A stretch of 47,934 nt of DNA from a virus. The translations under genes and the position numbers were made by a program. The stretch spans positions 1 to 47,934 of IMG/VR virus record IMGVR_UViG_3300006923_000036; one strand, given 5' to 3'. Below the pieces are notes generated by a model. It was not told the DNA's origin. It was given only the letters and a program-made list of their open reading frames with translations, and ran no database searches. Each line of letters starts with the position of its first letter. Within the stretch, counting starts at the first letter, position 1. Shown in pieces: positions 24,548-32,536 of this stretch.

Positions 24548-26218
24548 ATGGAAAGTAAACGACGACCAATTTTCATGACTGATTCTACAGTCATAGCTTT
24601 AAAGCAATATTTTTTAAAGAATTCCTCTATCTCATATGAAGAGTTGAAGTCTGGATTTTTGTTAACTCCAGAGCAAATTAACTCCTTGATACTTGATGAT
24701 TATTTTAAACAGCAAGGTGCAGGTAGGAATAAAAGATATTCTCCAGGCTTGAAGTGGGAAACAACAGGTGTCTTTTATAGATATGGAAGCAGGGTTAAAC
24801 CAGTTGATGTTTCCAAAGCATTCAAAGATATATCCACTCTAGCTGAGAAGCGTGTCTCCCATAGAACTAAAGAAGACTATCAAAGAGCTTACCTTTTTAG
24901 GATAGGAGATATAGTTTCTCTCTCTTGGGGAAACGCTCCTGCTGGTCTAGGTGTTGTCGTAGATGTTCAACCAGTTAATCGAAAGGTTTCGGTAAGGTGG
25001 CCTTATGGTACTTACCAAGAGCATGTAGACAACTTAACATTACTTCCTAGAGATAGCGGGGATAGACAACTTTCCCAGCCTACTATTGATAAAGATATAT
25101 TAGGTAAAGTTCCAGAGTATTTTGACCCAGTTTCATATGTAGATGGTCAATCTGACAATGATTCCTATTCTAATTTAGGGGAACCTTCTTTTACAGCTTC
25201 TTCAAGCAGAAGTTCAGTAATGTCTAAAGATTCTCTTAAGGTTATAGCGAAGGCTCTAGTTCCTAAGAATAGCACATTAACTGACTCATTAAATCAAGAT
25301 TACATTCTTAGTCAAGCTGAGATAGTTGTATCTGTTAATACCGAGAAAGATAATCCTTTGTATAAAGACACTCCTTGGTACATTACTCCTGAGACAGCCA
25401 GCAACGTTAATGACAATGGTGATGCCTGGACTTCAGAGGTATTGACAAATGCTTATAAGTCCTTTAGAGGAGCTTATAATTTTTATGAGCATGAGCAAAA
25501 AGTATCTGCTAGCAAAGGAAGAGTAGTAGATGCTGTATTAAGAAAAGTTCCTTTGGGTAACGGGAAGCATCACTACGCAGTAGAGATTTTAGTAGCCACC
25601 AATAAAAAACATAAAAAATTAGCAAAAAGAATTGAAGACGGCTCAATAAAAACTCTTAGCATGGGATGTACTTGCACTTATACACAGTGCTCACAGTGCG
25701 GTCACGTTTCCTTTAACCCAGAAAATAAATGTGTTCACTTGAAGTATAACAAAGGTGGGTCATTTATTGATCAGTACGGTGTAAGAAGAGTTGTTGCTGA
25801 GTTATGTGGTGGAGAAGCTCACCAGGATTCTGTTGAATTCGAAGAAGCTAGTTGGGTGGAGATTCCGGCATGGAGGCATGCCACTGTTCACAACATTATT
25901 AATGCATCTACTAATGTAGCTAATGTAGTCGGATATTTACAGACTAGATTATACGGAAAGGATAGTTTTGAGATTATGTTAGAGGACGGAAAATTTCAGG
26001 ATATAAAGCTTAAGTTTAAAAAGACGGCTGCTGATGATGATTTTTTCGAGGATTTTTCGGAGGAGGAGACTCCAGAAGAAGGAACTGAAGAAGAGGAAGT
26101 TAAAGAAGAGAGTCCTAAAGAACTTGAGTTTAGTGATCCAGATAATATGGATTTTAAGCCTAGTACGGAGAAAGAATTATTGGAAGAGAACCTTATTACG
26201 AGTAAAGTTCTAGTTTGA
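24548..26218 (+). CDS. Prohead (capsid maturation) protease-like protein with zinc ribbon
   Basis: 556 residues. The region 298-400 fits a prohead protease: YNFYEHEQ with His315, GRVVDAVLRKVPLGNGKHHY strands, and IKTLSMGC with Ser371, the expected His/Ser pair of the herpes/HK97-type maturation protease fold. Immediately after it comes a Cys cluster C374, C376, C381, C384, C395, H397, a zinc-ribbon-like insert seen in some large-phage proheads. The N-terminal part (about 117-168) contains an SH3/KOW-like stretch, FRIGDIVSLSWGNAPAGLGV. The C-terminal 60 residues are very acidic and scaffold-like, so protease and a scaffold arm may be fused. It is followed by the scaffold and capsid genes, as expected. 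ATG 24548 lies 14 bases after the terminator. Confidence 0.75.
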   Translation: MESKRRPIFMTDSTVIALKQYFLKNSSISYEELKSGFLLTPEQINSLILDDYFKQQGAGRNKRYSPGLKWETTGVFYRYGSRVKPVDVSKAFKDISTLAEKRVSHRTKEDYQRAYLFRIGDIVSLSWGNAPAGLGVVVDVQPVNRKVSVRWPYGTYQEHVDNLTLLPRDSGDRQLSQPTIDKDILGKVPEYFDPVSYVDGQSDNDSYSNLGEPSFTASSSRSSVMSKDSLKVIAKALVPKNSTLTDSLNQDYILSQAEIVVSVNTEKDNPLYKDTPWYITPETASNVNDNGDAWTSEVLTNAYKSFRGAYNFYEHEQKVSASKGRVVDAVLRKVPLGNGKHHYAVEILVATNKKHKKLAKRIEDGSIKTLSMGCTCTYTQCSQCGHVSFNPENKCVHLKYNKGGSFIDQYGVRRVVAELCGGEAHQDSVEFEEASWVEIPAWRHATVHNIINASTNVANVVGYLQTRLYGKDSFEIMLEDGKFQDIKLKFKKTAADDDFFEDFSEEETPEEGTEEEEVKEESPKELEFSDPDNMDFKPSTEKELLEENLITSKVLV

Positions 26219-26299
26219 TAAAAACAGCAGTAAACAGTAATACTTTATTTATATCATAATAATTATATAACTCATAATATCTTATTTGAGGAGAAAACA

Positions 26300-27373
26300 A
26301 TGAAACAAACTGTACAAGAAAGAGCTAAAGTCGCTTATGACATTGCTAGGGCACTCCTTCCTGAGCTATTCGTAGCTGATAAGGAAACCTTTAAGGCAAC
26401 TGCCGGTAGGATTGCTAGACTAGAAAGCCCTCTGTTATTTAAATTGCACGAAAGAAGCCTGCTATTAAACCACGTAGCTAAATTTGTAGACGCTTCCGCT
26501 GCTGATTACAGATGGCTAGTTGATAAGTACAATGCAGAGCACGATAGCCTTACGGAAAATTATTCAGGGCCAGAAGATGGTTCTAAAGAGGATTATGCTT
26601 ATACTCCTCAAGAATGGAAAGATAAGTCAGAGGCTGACAAACTAGACAAGCATATGTCTGAAGGTCCTCTTGAGGAATCAAGAAAGGATTCAGAAGGTAG
26701 CTACGGTCCCCCTGAAGGTGGATTGGACTATCCGGATAAAAATATGCCTAAAGAATGGCCTAGCACTAAGGCTTCCGCAGAGATGGATAGTCTTAAGGCA
26801 GAGATTGCTGAACTTAAGGATCTTGTAAAAGCTTCTTATAAGTATGGTCTTTCTGATAAAGAAGATGGAGACGCAGAGAAAAAAGCGGAAGAAGAAGTTG
26901 AAGACGCAAGGGAAGCTCAAACAGATTCCGGAGCTTCTTGGACCAAGGCTTCCACAGAAGTTGTTGCTGAACCAGTAATCGCTGAAGAAGTAGAAGCTCC
27001 TATCGAGCCTATGGCTATGGAAGAAGAGATCGACGAAGAGCCTATCATAATGGAAGAGGAAGAAGATATTGGTCTTGATGAAGAAGACGATATATTTGAG
27101 GCCGGTTTCAATATGGAAGAGGAAGAAGAGGAAGATCTAGAATTGAACTTGAACGACGATATGAGTGCTATGTATTCAGCAGCTCTAGTCGATCATGAAC
27201 TCATGGATCTTTTCGGAGATGAGGGATTTAATTCCCAAGCTTCTCTCGATGGGATTGAGGATTCAGTTAAGCTAGGTGGCGACCAAGTTCTGCCACAGGT
27301 TTTAACTAAATCAGCTAGTAAAAAAGAAAAAAATAAGGCGAACGAACTAGATAGTTTGTTTTCCCAGGATTAA
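26300..27373 (+). CDS. Probable scaffolding / prohead core protein
   Basis: 357 residues, starting at ATG 26300 with a GAGGAG site. The N-terminal 90 residues are helical. The rest is highly acidic and low complexity, with runs of Glu/Asp around 230-285, and ends in a basic tail. Acidic, partly disordered proteins directly between protease and capsid genes are typical of internal scaffolds that are digested during maturation. Short 'KAS' or 'KSAS' sequences recur (TKASAEM, VKASYKY, TKASTEV, TKSASKK) and might be cleavage points. The assignment is from composition and position rather than homology. The 81-base gap before it is AT-rich with no clear promoter. Confidence 0.6.
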   Translation: MKQTVQERAKVAYDIARALLPELFVADKETFKATAGRIARLESPLLFKLHERSLLLNHVAKFVDASAADYRWLVDKYNAEHDSLTENYSGPEDGSKEDYAYTPQEWKDKSEADKLDKHMSEGPLEESRKDSEGSYGPPEGGLDYPDKNMPKEWPSTKASAEMDSLKAEIAELKDLVKASYKYGLSDKEDGDAEKKAEEEVEDAREAQTDSGASWTKASTEVVAEPVIAEEVEAPIEPMAMEEEIDEEPIIMEEEEDIGLDEEDDIFEAGFNMEEEEEEDLELNLNDDMSAMYSAALVDHELMDLFGDEGFNSQASLDGIEDSVKLGGDQVLPQVLTKSASKKEKNKANELDSLFSQD

Positions 27374-27395
27374 TTAATATTTAAGGAGAAAGACA

Positions 27396-27902
27396 ATGGC
27401 ACTTGAACAATTACATAAAGTAACTGCTCGTCCTGTATCTCTAGGTGATGACGCTAAAACTCAGGAAAATTTCGATTTTTCTCAGAATGGGTCACCCTAC
27501 CAAAATAAAACCATGGGTAAAGGTAATGACACAAACAAAGGAGTTCTAGGAGGATCTATAGGTGCTATGGATACTGACGGAACTCTAAAGAAGTGTACTG
27601 AGACCCTTAGAGCTATGGGATTATTTGGACATGACGCAGCAGGGGAAGACTTTGAGAGCAACCGCCCAAAGGATTCTGGAGTTATTACTCTAGTATCTCT
27701 AGGATTTCATTTTGTTGATATCTATGAGACTAGAAATAAAGCTAATGGGGGAGATTTAACTTACGTTTCCGGAGAGACTTTGTACTCTTCTGGTAACGGT
27801 CTATTAACCAATGAAGATTGGGGATCTGCTCTAGTGGTTGGTGTAGTAGAAACAGCTCCTTCTGCCCTAGGCGAGAAGATGCTTATTAAGCTGTTGGTAT
27901 AA
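27396..27902 (+). CDS. Possible head decoration/stabilisation protein
   Basis: 168 residues, between scaffold and capsid genes, each with a strong AAGGAG site, implying high expression. The C-terminal segment VVGVVETAPSALGEKMLIKLL resembles the end of lambda-D-type decoration proteins, where a 'GVV...APSA...' strand precedes the C-terminus. The N-terminus is polar and possibly disordered. It might trimerise on the capsid surface. An alternative is a second minor head protein; the homology is weak by eye. Confidence 0.5.
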   Translation: MALEQLHKVTARPVSLGDDAKTQENFDFSQNGSPYQNKTMGKGNDTNKGVLGGSIGAMDTDGTLKKCTETLRAMGLFGHDAAGEDFESNRPKDSGVITLVSLGFHFVDIYETRNKANGGDLTYVSGETLYSSGNGLLTNEDWGSALVVGVVETAPSALGEKMLIKLLV

Positions 27903-27912
27903 GGAGAAAATA

Positions 27913-28797
27913 ATGAGACGATTATTTGACAACGAAAATTTAAGCAGCCGAAAGAAGCATGAGCTAATTGCTAAGTATATCAGGACTCCTAAGGGACGAA
28001 TGGTATTAGCAAAGTACCTTCAATCACCAGTAAAAAGACAACTTCTTTATGAAGGGGTTTTACGAAAGGCTTTCTATGTAGAAGAACTTCTACCTGGAGC
28101 TAGCCCTTACTACGATAAGGACGTTAATGTTCCTGCGTATGTAGTTTCAGAAGAAGCGGATTCTGTAATGGCTATTCAGAGGAGCACCAGAATTGATGTT
28201 CCTATGTTTGAAATTGCAGCTAATCCAATGATTCCTTTCACTACTATTCAGGAAAAGCGATTTGACATCGTAGAGAGGACGTTAGAGCAAGGTAAGTCGG
28301 CTATCATGGAAGAAGAGGATACTCGTGGTTTTAATTTGATTGCAGCTACTGCAACTCAGAATACTACTAACGCAGTTAACCCTACCATCGGTGTGGGTAC
28401 TGGTGTAACACCAGCTCTTTTGGCAGATGCCTTCGGACAGGTAGAAAAGTGGCGATTAAGAGTTTCTAGAGTATTCTTGAACCCTCTTAACTATGCTGAC
28501 ATCAGGAAGTTTGATAGAGATATCCTTGATATCGAATCCCAAGCTTTCCTTTTGAAGACTGGTATTCAGAACTCTCTTTGGGGAGCACACTTGATTCAGT
28601 CTAGCGTAGTACCTGTTGACACTGTTTACGTGGTTGCAGAGCCTGAGTATTTTGGTAGAATGCCAATTAGAACAGACTTGACTATCTTGTCTGCTGACGA
28701 CAATCGCCAGCGTATGATCGGATTCTCTATGTTTGAGATTATTGGTATTGCAGTAACCAATCCACTTGGATTACAAGCTCTTAGCATTAACGAATAA
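27913..28797 (+). CDS. Major capsid protein (HK97-fold)
   Basis: 294 residues. After a basic helical N-terminal segment of about 55 residues (RTPKGRMVLAKYLQSPVKRQ), which may be the removable delta region, the body has EELLPGASPYYDKDVNVPAY, FTTIQEKRFDIVERTLEQGK (an E-loop/P-domain-like stretch) and a long central helix region around FGQVEKWRLRVSR. The C-terminus contains AEPEYFGRMPIRTDLTILSA and FEIIGIAVTNPLG, typical of A- and P-domain strands. The gene follows the protease and scaffold, has a strong ribosome site and is closed by two terminators, as for the most abundant virion protein. At 294 residues it is short for a large phage. Confidence 0.85.
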   Translation: MRRLFDNENLSSRKKHELIAKYIRTPKGRMVLAKYLQSPVKRQLLYEGVLRKAFYVEELLPGASPYYDKDVNVPAYVVSEEADSVMAIQRSTRIDVPMFEIAANPMIPFTTIQEKRFDIVERTLEQGKSAIMEEEDTRGFNLIAATATQNTTNAVNPTIGVGTGVTPALLADAFGQVEKWRLRVSRVFLNPLNYADIRKFDRDILDIESQAFLLKTGIQNSLWGAHLIQSSVVPVDTVYVVAEPEYFGRMPIRTDLTILSADDNRQRMIGFSMFEIIGIAVTNPLGLQALSINE

Positions 28798-28818
28798 ACA
28801 CAAGAGACAACAAAAATT

Positions 28819-28843
28819 GGCCCCTCTAGTAGGGGCCTTTTTT
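28819..28843 (+). terminator. Intrinsic terminator after the capsid gene
   Basis: GGCCCCT (28819-28825) pairs with AGGGGCC (28831-28837) around a five-base loop and is followed by six T residues (28838-28843). It lies 22 bases after the capsid stop codon. The stem is GC-rich, in contrast to the surrounding sequence. Confidence 0.9.
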
Positions 28844-28879
28844 ATATTCAATTGTTTTTCGATTGTTAGTAACATAGAT

Positions 28880-28904
28880 AAAAAGCTGTTTTGACAGCTT
28901 TTTT
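28880..28904 (+). terminator. Second terminator-like hairpin, upstream of the next gene
   Basis: AAAAAGCTGT (28880-28889) pairs with ACAGCTTTTT (28894-28903) around a TTTG loop, ending in six T residues. The A-tract on the other side makes it potentially bidirectional. It follows the first terminator by 37 bases and ends 20 bases before the start of the next gene, so it could also be an attenuator for that gene. Confidence 0.7.
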
Positions 28905-28923
28905 GTTATTCTAAGGAGAATAA

Positions 28924-29790
28924 ATGAAGAAGAGATATTTTATTTGTAATTCCGCTATTCACTTAAGCGATGCTAAGCGCACCCTATACAAGGGCAGGTA
29001 TTTACTTGTGAGCCGGGGTAAAGTTTTTATCCCTTCCAAGGGAAAGCTAAAAGAGATTAGCAGTCAAGGAGACTGGGTTATTAGTAAAGCTGAGAAGGGT
29101 TTTCTTATTGAAAAGTCTGAAAAGGAATTTAACGAGTTTCTAAAAAGTGACGTTAAAAAAGAGGTAAAAGCTGTCAATTCGACTACCGATTATCAAGAAG
29201 TCGTAACTCATGTTAAAGTTGATGATAGAATAAAAAGAGTAGATGCTCATAAAGCTTTCTCTCAACCTTTAGCTTCTCCTTCTGTATTACGACCTCCTAA
29301 GACCGCCAGCGAACCTAGAGTTGAGACTAAGATTCATACTAACGCTGTGACCAAGGAGAAGCCAGCTTATTCTGTAGGGTCTGGGAGCAAGGTTTCTGGT
29401 GAATTGGCAGAAAAGTTCGTGGTTATAGACACATCTGAACTAAAAAAGGCTAATCCCTTTGACTCGGAGAGTGCGTATAAGAAGGAAGCTTCGAAAGACC
29501 TTATAGTAGCGGACAAAATTGATCCTCCGGTTAAAGAGGATAAAGAAGAGAAATCACACAGAGAAAAATGGGAGGAATACGTAAAGCTTTCTAAAAAAGC
29601 TCAGAGAATTTCTTTTATAGGAGAGTTAACGTATCCAAAACTGCTTATGTTTTTCATAGATAAAACAGCAGAAATAGTGAGTACCGGGGAGTTAGATGGC
29701 CGAAAATTAACAGCTAATCTGAAGAAAATGCACCAAAATTTAATGGAAATAATGGAGTCTCAGTTAAAGTTAGCTAGGTTTTCAGCCTAA
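28924..29790 (+). CDS. Unknown 288-aa protein downstream of the capsid
   Basis: No family recognised. ATG 28924 has an AAGGAGAA site. The N-terminal 75 residues look like a compact beta domain (KKRYFICNSAIHLSDAKRTL, YKGRYLLVSRGKVFIP). A polar, Pro/Ser/Lys-rich linker follows. The C-terminal 80 residues are helical (KWEEYVKLSKKAQRISFIGE). The layout of a folded head, long linker and helical tail would suit a structural or assembly linker protein. The two terminators upstream mean it needs its own promoter or read-through. Confidence 0.65.
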   Translation: MKKRYFICNSAIHLSDAKRTLYKGRYLLVSRGKVFIPSKGKLKEISSQGDWVISKAEKGFLIEKSEKEFNEFLKSDVKKEVKAVNSTTDYQEVVTHVKVDDRIKRVDAHKAFSQPLASPSVLRPPKTASEPRVETKIHTNAVTKEKPAYSVGSGSKVSGELAEKFVVIDTSELKKANPFDSESAYKKEASKDLIVADKIDPPVKEDKEEKSHREKWEEYVKLSKKAQRISFIGELTYPKLLMFFIDKTAEIVSTGELDGRKLTANLKKMHQNLMEIMESQLKLARFSA

Positions 29791-29829
29791 TTTAGTTTTA
29801 TTCATTTTTTCTTCAGTTGATAAGAGGCT

Positions 29830-30333
29830 ATGAATAACTTTTTAACTATTCCTTTATTTAATTTGAATGATGACGATTGCGGGTGTGACCACTCAGTGGT
29901 GTCCTATACCCTGGATGAGCTGAGAAATACTACCGCACCTCTTTCTAAGAGATTCGTGGGAGGGTGTAGCTCAACTTTGTATAGAGTAGACGCTAGAAAT
30001 GCTAGGTGGCTATTTAAAGTTGTGTGTAACAAGCCTAAATCAGAGGGTCCTTATGTTGTAAGAGTGGGGATAGCAGATAAGTCTGATATGGATACTCCGG
30101 TTAAAGATAGGGACATGAATGTTTATTGTTCTTGCCCGTTCTTTTGGTATTACGGAGCTGCGTATAATGCGTATGTAGAAGGTTATTTGGAAGGTAGAGA
30201 TAAAAGAGGAATTCCTAGCACTCCACAAGTACCGGGAAAACAGAATATAAAAATTTGTAAACATATAACTGCGGTGATACCAAAGGTTAGAACTTATTTG
30301 TTAACGACATTTAAAAAGAGTAGAGGAAATTAA
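29830..30333 (+). CDS. SWIM zinc-finger protein
   Basis: 167 residues with a C-x-C ... C-x-H pattern: C100 and C102 in VYCSCPFFWYYG, then C143 and H145 in KICKHITAV. This fits the SWIM zinc finger (CxCx(n)CxH), used for DNA or protein interaction. The preceding segment LYRVDARNARWLFKVVCNKP resembles the strand pair that often precedes SWIM motifs. An additional Cys pair C17/C19 and His21 lie near the N-terminus. It is followed after one base by an FmdB-type zinc ribbon. In this head-neck region it is probably a virion or assembly protein. Confidence 0.65.
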   Translation: MNNFLTIPLFNLNDDDCGCDHSVVSYTLDELRNTTAPLSKRFVGGCSSTLYRVDARNARWLFKVVCNKPKSEGPYVVRVGIADKSDMDTPVKDRDMNVYCSCPFFWYYGAAYNAYVEGYLEGRDKRGIPSTPQVPGKQNIKICKHITAVIPKVRTYLLTTFKKSRGN

Positions 30334-30334
30334 T

Positions 30335-30604
30335 ATGCCGTTTTATAGTTATAGATGTGAAAGCTGTTCTCACGAGTTTGAAGAAATGAGAAGTATAAGT
30401 TCTATGGATGAAGAAAGCAGTTGTCCCGAGTGCTCCAAAAACGGTAAAAGGTTTTTTAATGTAGGCAGTGAAGTTAGTGTTATTTACACAGGTTGGGGAT
30501 GGCATGATAAAAATGTTAAGCTGGCTCAACATAGAATGGAACAGAGTAAAAAAATGGAGAAGCTTCAGAAGGACAATCACCCTAGCCTGAGAGCTAGAAG
30601 ATAA
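30335..30604 (+). CDS. FmdB-type zinc-ribbon protein
   Basis: 89 residues with the FmdB family signature: MPFYSYRCESCSHEFEEMRS at the start, then SCPECSKNGKRFF. The four Cys (CxxC...CxxC) should bind zinc. The C-terminus is basic and helical, suitable for binding nucleic acid or another virion component. The ATG comes one base after the TAA of the SWIM gene, so expression is likely coupled. A paralogue occurs at 39811. Confidence 0.75.
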   Translation: MPFYSYRCESCSHEFEEMRSISSMDEESSCPECSKNGKRFFNVGSEVSVIYTGWGWHDKNVKLAQHRMEQSKKMEKLQKDNHPSLRARR

Positions 30605-30613
30605 GGAGATATT

Positions 30614-31519
30614 ATGCCCGTTCGAGTACAAGTAGAGAGTAGGGATAATGAAAAGGTTCTTCTATTTTGGAAACCCTCCGATATAAGTCTTGTTAAAGCT
30701 TATAATGTATATACTTCTTTAGAAAGAGAAGGTGTTTATACTAAGCGAGTAAGCAACCTTTTAAATAAAGCGGGGGAAACAGGGTCTGCCCCAAAGAAAA
30801 TAAGAAGTTTTTATAGACAGGGTGCTGTAACTCTATCTGTTTCAGTGAATTCTTATATAGCTGCTGATAAAGAGTTCTATGTAAAAGTAACTGAGGTTTA
30901 CAAGGATAATACAGAGGAGCTTATAACAGTAGCTCCGTTTCGTTATGTAAGACTGCCAGGACGTGCCTCCACTATTATTAGAAATATAGATTTTGATAGA
31001 GAAAGAGGAATTCTGGGATGGGACGAAGAGAATAACACATACAAAAGATTGGGAACCTCCTTATTATTGGAGGAAATAGATGAGAAACACGCTTTAGATG
31101 TAAAACTACAAGAGTCTTTAGTTAAGATAACTAATAATACAGATACAGATTCAAACCCCATTCCAATTAGTATATCCAGAACTTCAGATCCAGTGGTTCT
31201 AAGGAAGTCAGTTTCTGTTACTGATGGTCCAGACGATGTTTTTGACAGTTTGAACTTTACCCCGGATTCGGATAAAAAATATGGTATTAGGGATATTAAA
31301 ATAAGTTCCTCTAATGATATAAAATATTATTTGAAATACAACACAGACACATTAGATCAGGGCCACTTAATTGCTCAAGACACTGTTCATACAGTGTTTT
31401 CGGGGGACTACTTTTTTGATGGGGCTGTAGCAGGCGGAGACCTAATATTAGAGATAACTTCTGAAAATGGAACAGCAGATGTGTTTTGTTTAGTTATTTT
31501 GGAGAGGCTTACTAAGTAA
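30614..31519 (+). CDS. Virion structural protein with fibronectin-III-like N-terminus
   Basis: 301 residues, AAGGAG site before ATG 30614. The N-terminal 120 residues fit a fibronectin type III domain (VLLFWKPSDISLVKAYNVY, FYVKVTEVYKDNTEELITVAP). The remainder is beta-rich, with VFDSLNFTPDSDKKYGIRDI and a Gly-rich end. Nothing catalytic. Placement between head genes and the neck genes, with a series of similar beta-sandwich proteins, suggests a head or neck decoration or connector protein. A hairpin of about 10 bp (31377-31400, loop TCAT) lies inside it. Confidence 0.6.
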   Translation: MPVRVQVESRDNEKVLLFWKPSDISLVKAYNVYTSLEREGVYTKRVSNLLNKAGETGSAPKKIRSFYRQGAVTLSVSVNSYIAADKEFYVKVTEVYKDNTEELITVAPFRYVRLPGRASTIIRNIDFDRERGILGWDEENNTYKRLGTSLLLEEIDEKHALDVKLQESLVKITNNTDTDSNPIPISISRTSDPVVLRKSVSVTDGPDDVFDSLNFTPDSDKKYGIRDIKISSSNDIKYYLKYNTDTLDQGHLIAQDTVHTVFSGDYFFDGAVAGGDLILEITSENGTADVFCLVILERLTK

Positions 31520-31528
31520 GGTGGAATT

Positions 31529-31930
31529 ATGACACAACGAAGATTAGCTATAAAATCTAGTGAAGATAGCGTATTAGTATCTCCTAGATCTCTCACTAAT
31601 ACGGTTAGTAGCAGTGTTGACATGTCATCTGCTGAATTAGCTCTATCCATTACTTCTGGAAGCTCTTTTTTAATGCATTTTGTCGGAGTAGGTTTTTCTT
31701 CTAATAATGCTTTCGAAGGAGAAATAATAGTGTCTATTAAAATCGGGACTGATCAGTTGATAATAGACTCTAGGCCCTTAGTAGGACCCTCAGGGAGTAT
31801 AGATTATTTCTATCAATTCGACACTCCAATAAGTTTAGAGGCTAACAATGAGATTATAGTAGAGACAACTACTATGAAGGGCTCTACCGTAACAGCTAAA
31901 TTATTCTGCTCTAAATCAGAGTTAGTATAG
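31529..31930 (+). CDS. Small beta-rich virion protein
   Basis: 133 residues, no family recognised. Composition is Ser/Ile/Val-rich, with alternating strands (ELALSITSGSSFLMHFVGVG, IIVSIKIGTDQLIIDSRPL) and an acidic loop, consistent with a single beta-sandwich or jelly-roll unit. It forms a run with the genes at 30614 and 31939, all with the same composition and good ribosome sites, so it is likely a minor virion protein. Confidence 0.6.
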   Translation: MTQRRLAIKSSEDSVLVSPRSLTNTVSSSVDMSSAELALSITSGSSFLMHFVGVGFSSNNAFEGEIIVSIKIGTDQLIIDSRPLVGPSGSIDYFYQFDTPISLEANNEIIVETTTMKGSTVTAKLFCSKSELV

Positions 31931-31938
31931 GAGTAAAT

Positions 31939-32490
31939 ATGCCTAGCAAAGTAAACGGCAAAACTATAACAGACGAGACTTTATTAGACATTGCTTCTAC
32001 TACGTCTAAAACTGATGATTACGGGGAAACGTTTCCTTTTATTCAAGCCATAGGGGTTATTGATGCTGATCCAAAAGAATTCAAAATATCTGGCACTCAA
32101 ATAACTAGCGTTAATGATAGTGTTATTCACGAGTTTCAGATTGATCATCATGCCCCCGGACCTGTGAAGCTTCAATCATTAGAAATAGATTTATCCTGGG
32201 ATGTGCTGGTAACAGGAAGTAATGCAGGGGACTTTGCTTATATTAGATGGCAATGGGCAGACTCTAGCACAGAAGTTTTTAATTACGAGGATTTTACTGA
32301 TGATATCAAGGTTTTTAAAAATAATCCTACTGGAGAGGTGTTTCATCGGTACGCAAGATTTAAGGCAGTTAATGTAACAGTGCTTCCAATAAAGATTAGA
32401 GTTTTAGGCAGGGTAAGCGAAGCAGGAGTTACTCTGGACGCTCTATTTAATAGTGATAGCCACTTTAAACACACTGTGACAATTGAATAA
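31939..32490 (+). CDS. Beta-rich virion protein, unknown
   Basis: 183 residues, ribosome site TAGGAG upstream of ATG 31939. Strands dominate (VIHEFQIDHHAPGPVKLQSL, DLSWDVLVTGSNAGDFAYIRW), with an aromatic core and an acidic central loop. No metal or catalytic motif. It belongs to the same run of small structural genes and is not recognised further. Confidence 0.6.
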   Translation: MPSKVNGKTITDETLLDIASTTSKTDDYGETFPFIQAIGVIDADPKEFKISGTQITSVNDSVIHEFQIDHHAPGPVKLQSLEIDLSWDVLVTGSNAGDFAYIRWQWADSSTEVFNYEDFTDDIKVFKNNPTGEVFHRYARFKAVNVTVLPIKIRVLGRVSEAGVTLDALFNSDSHFKHTVTIE

Positions 32491-32536
32491 TTTTTTGATA
32501 TTCGCTTGGTTTATCAATCTGCTTTTGAGGTAAAAA

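Noticed and set aside
28852-28880. Possible promoter TTGTTT / TAGATA between the two terminators
   Set aside because: Only three of six bases match at each element, too weak in AT-rich DNA.
31377-31400. Hairpin with TCAT loop in the fibronectin-like gene as a terminator
   Set aside because: The T-run is only four bases and followed by CGGGGG, so it is not terminator-like; kept only as a note in the gene entry.
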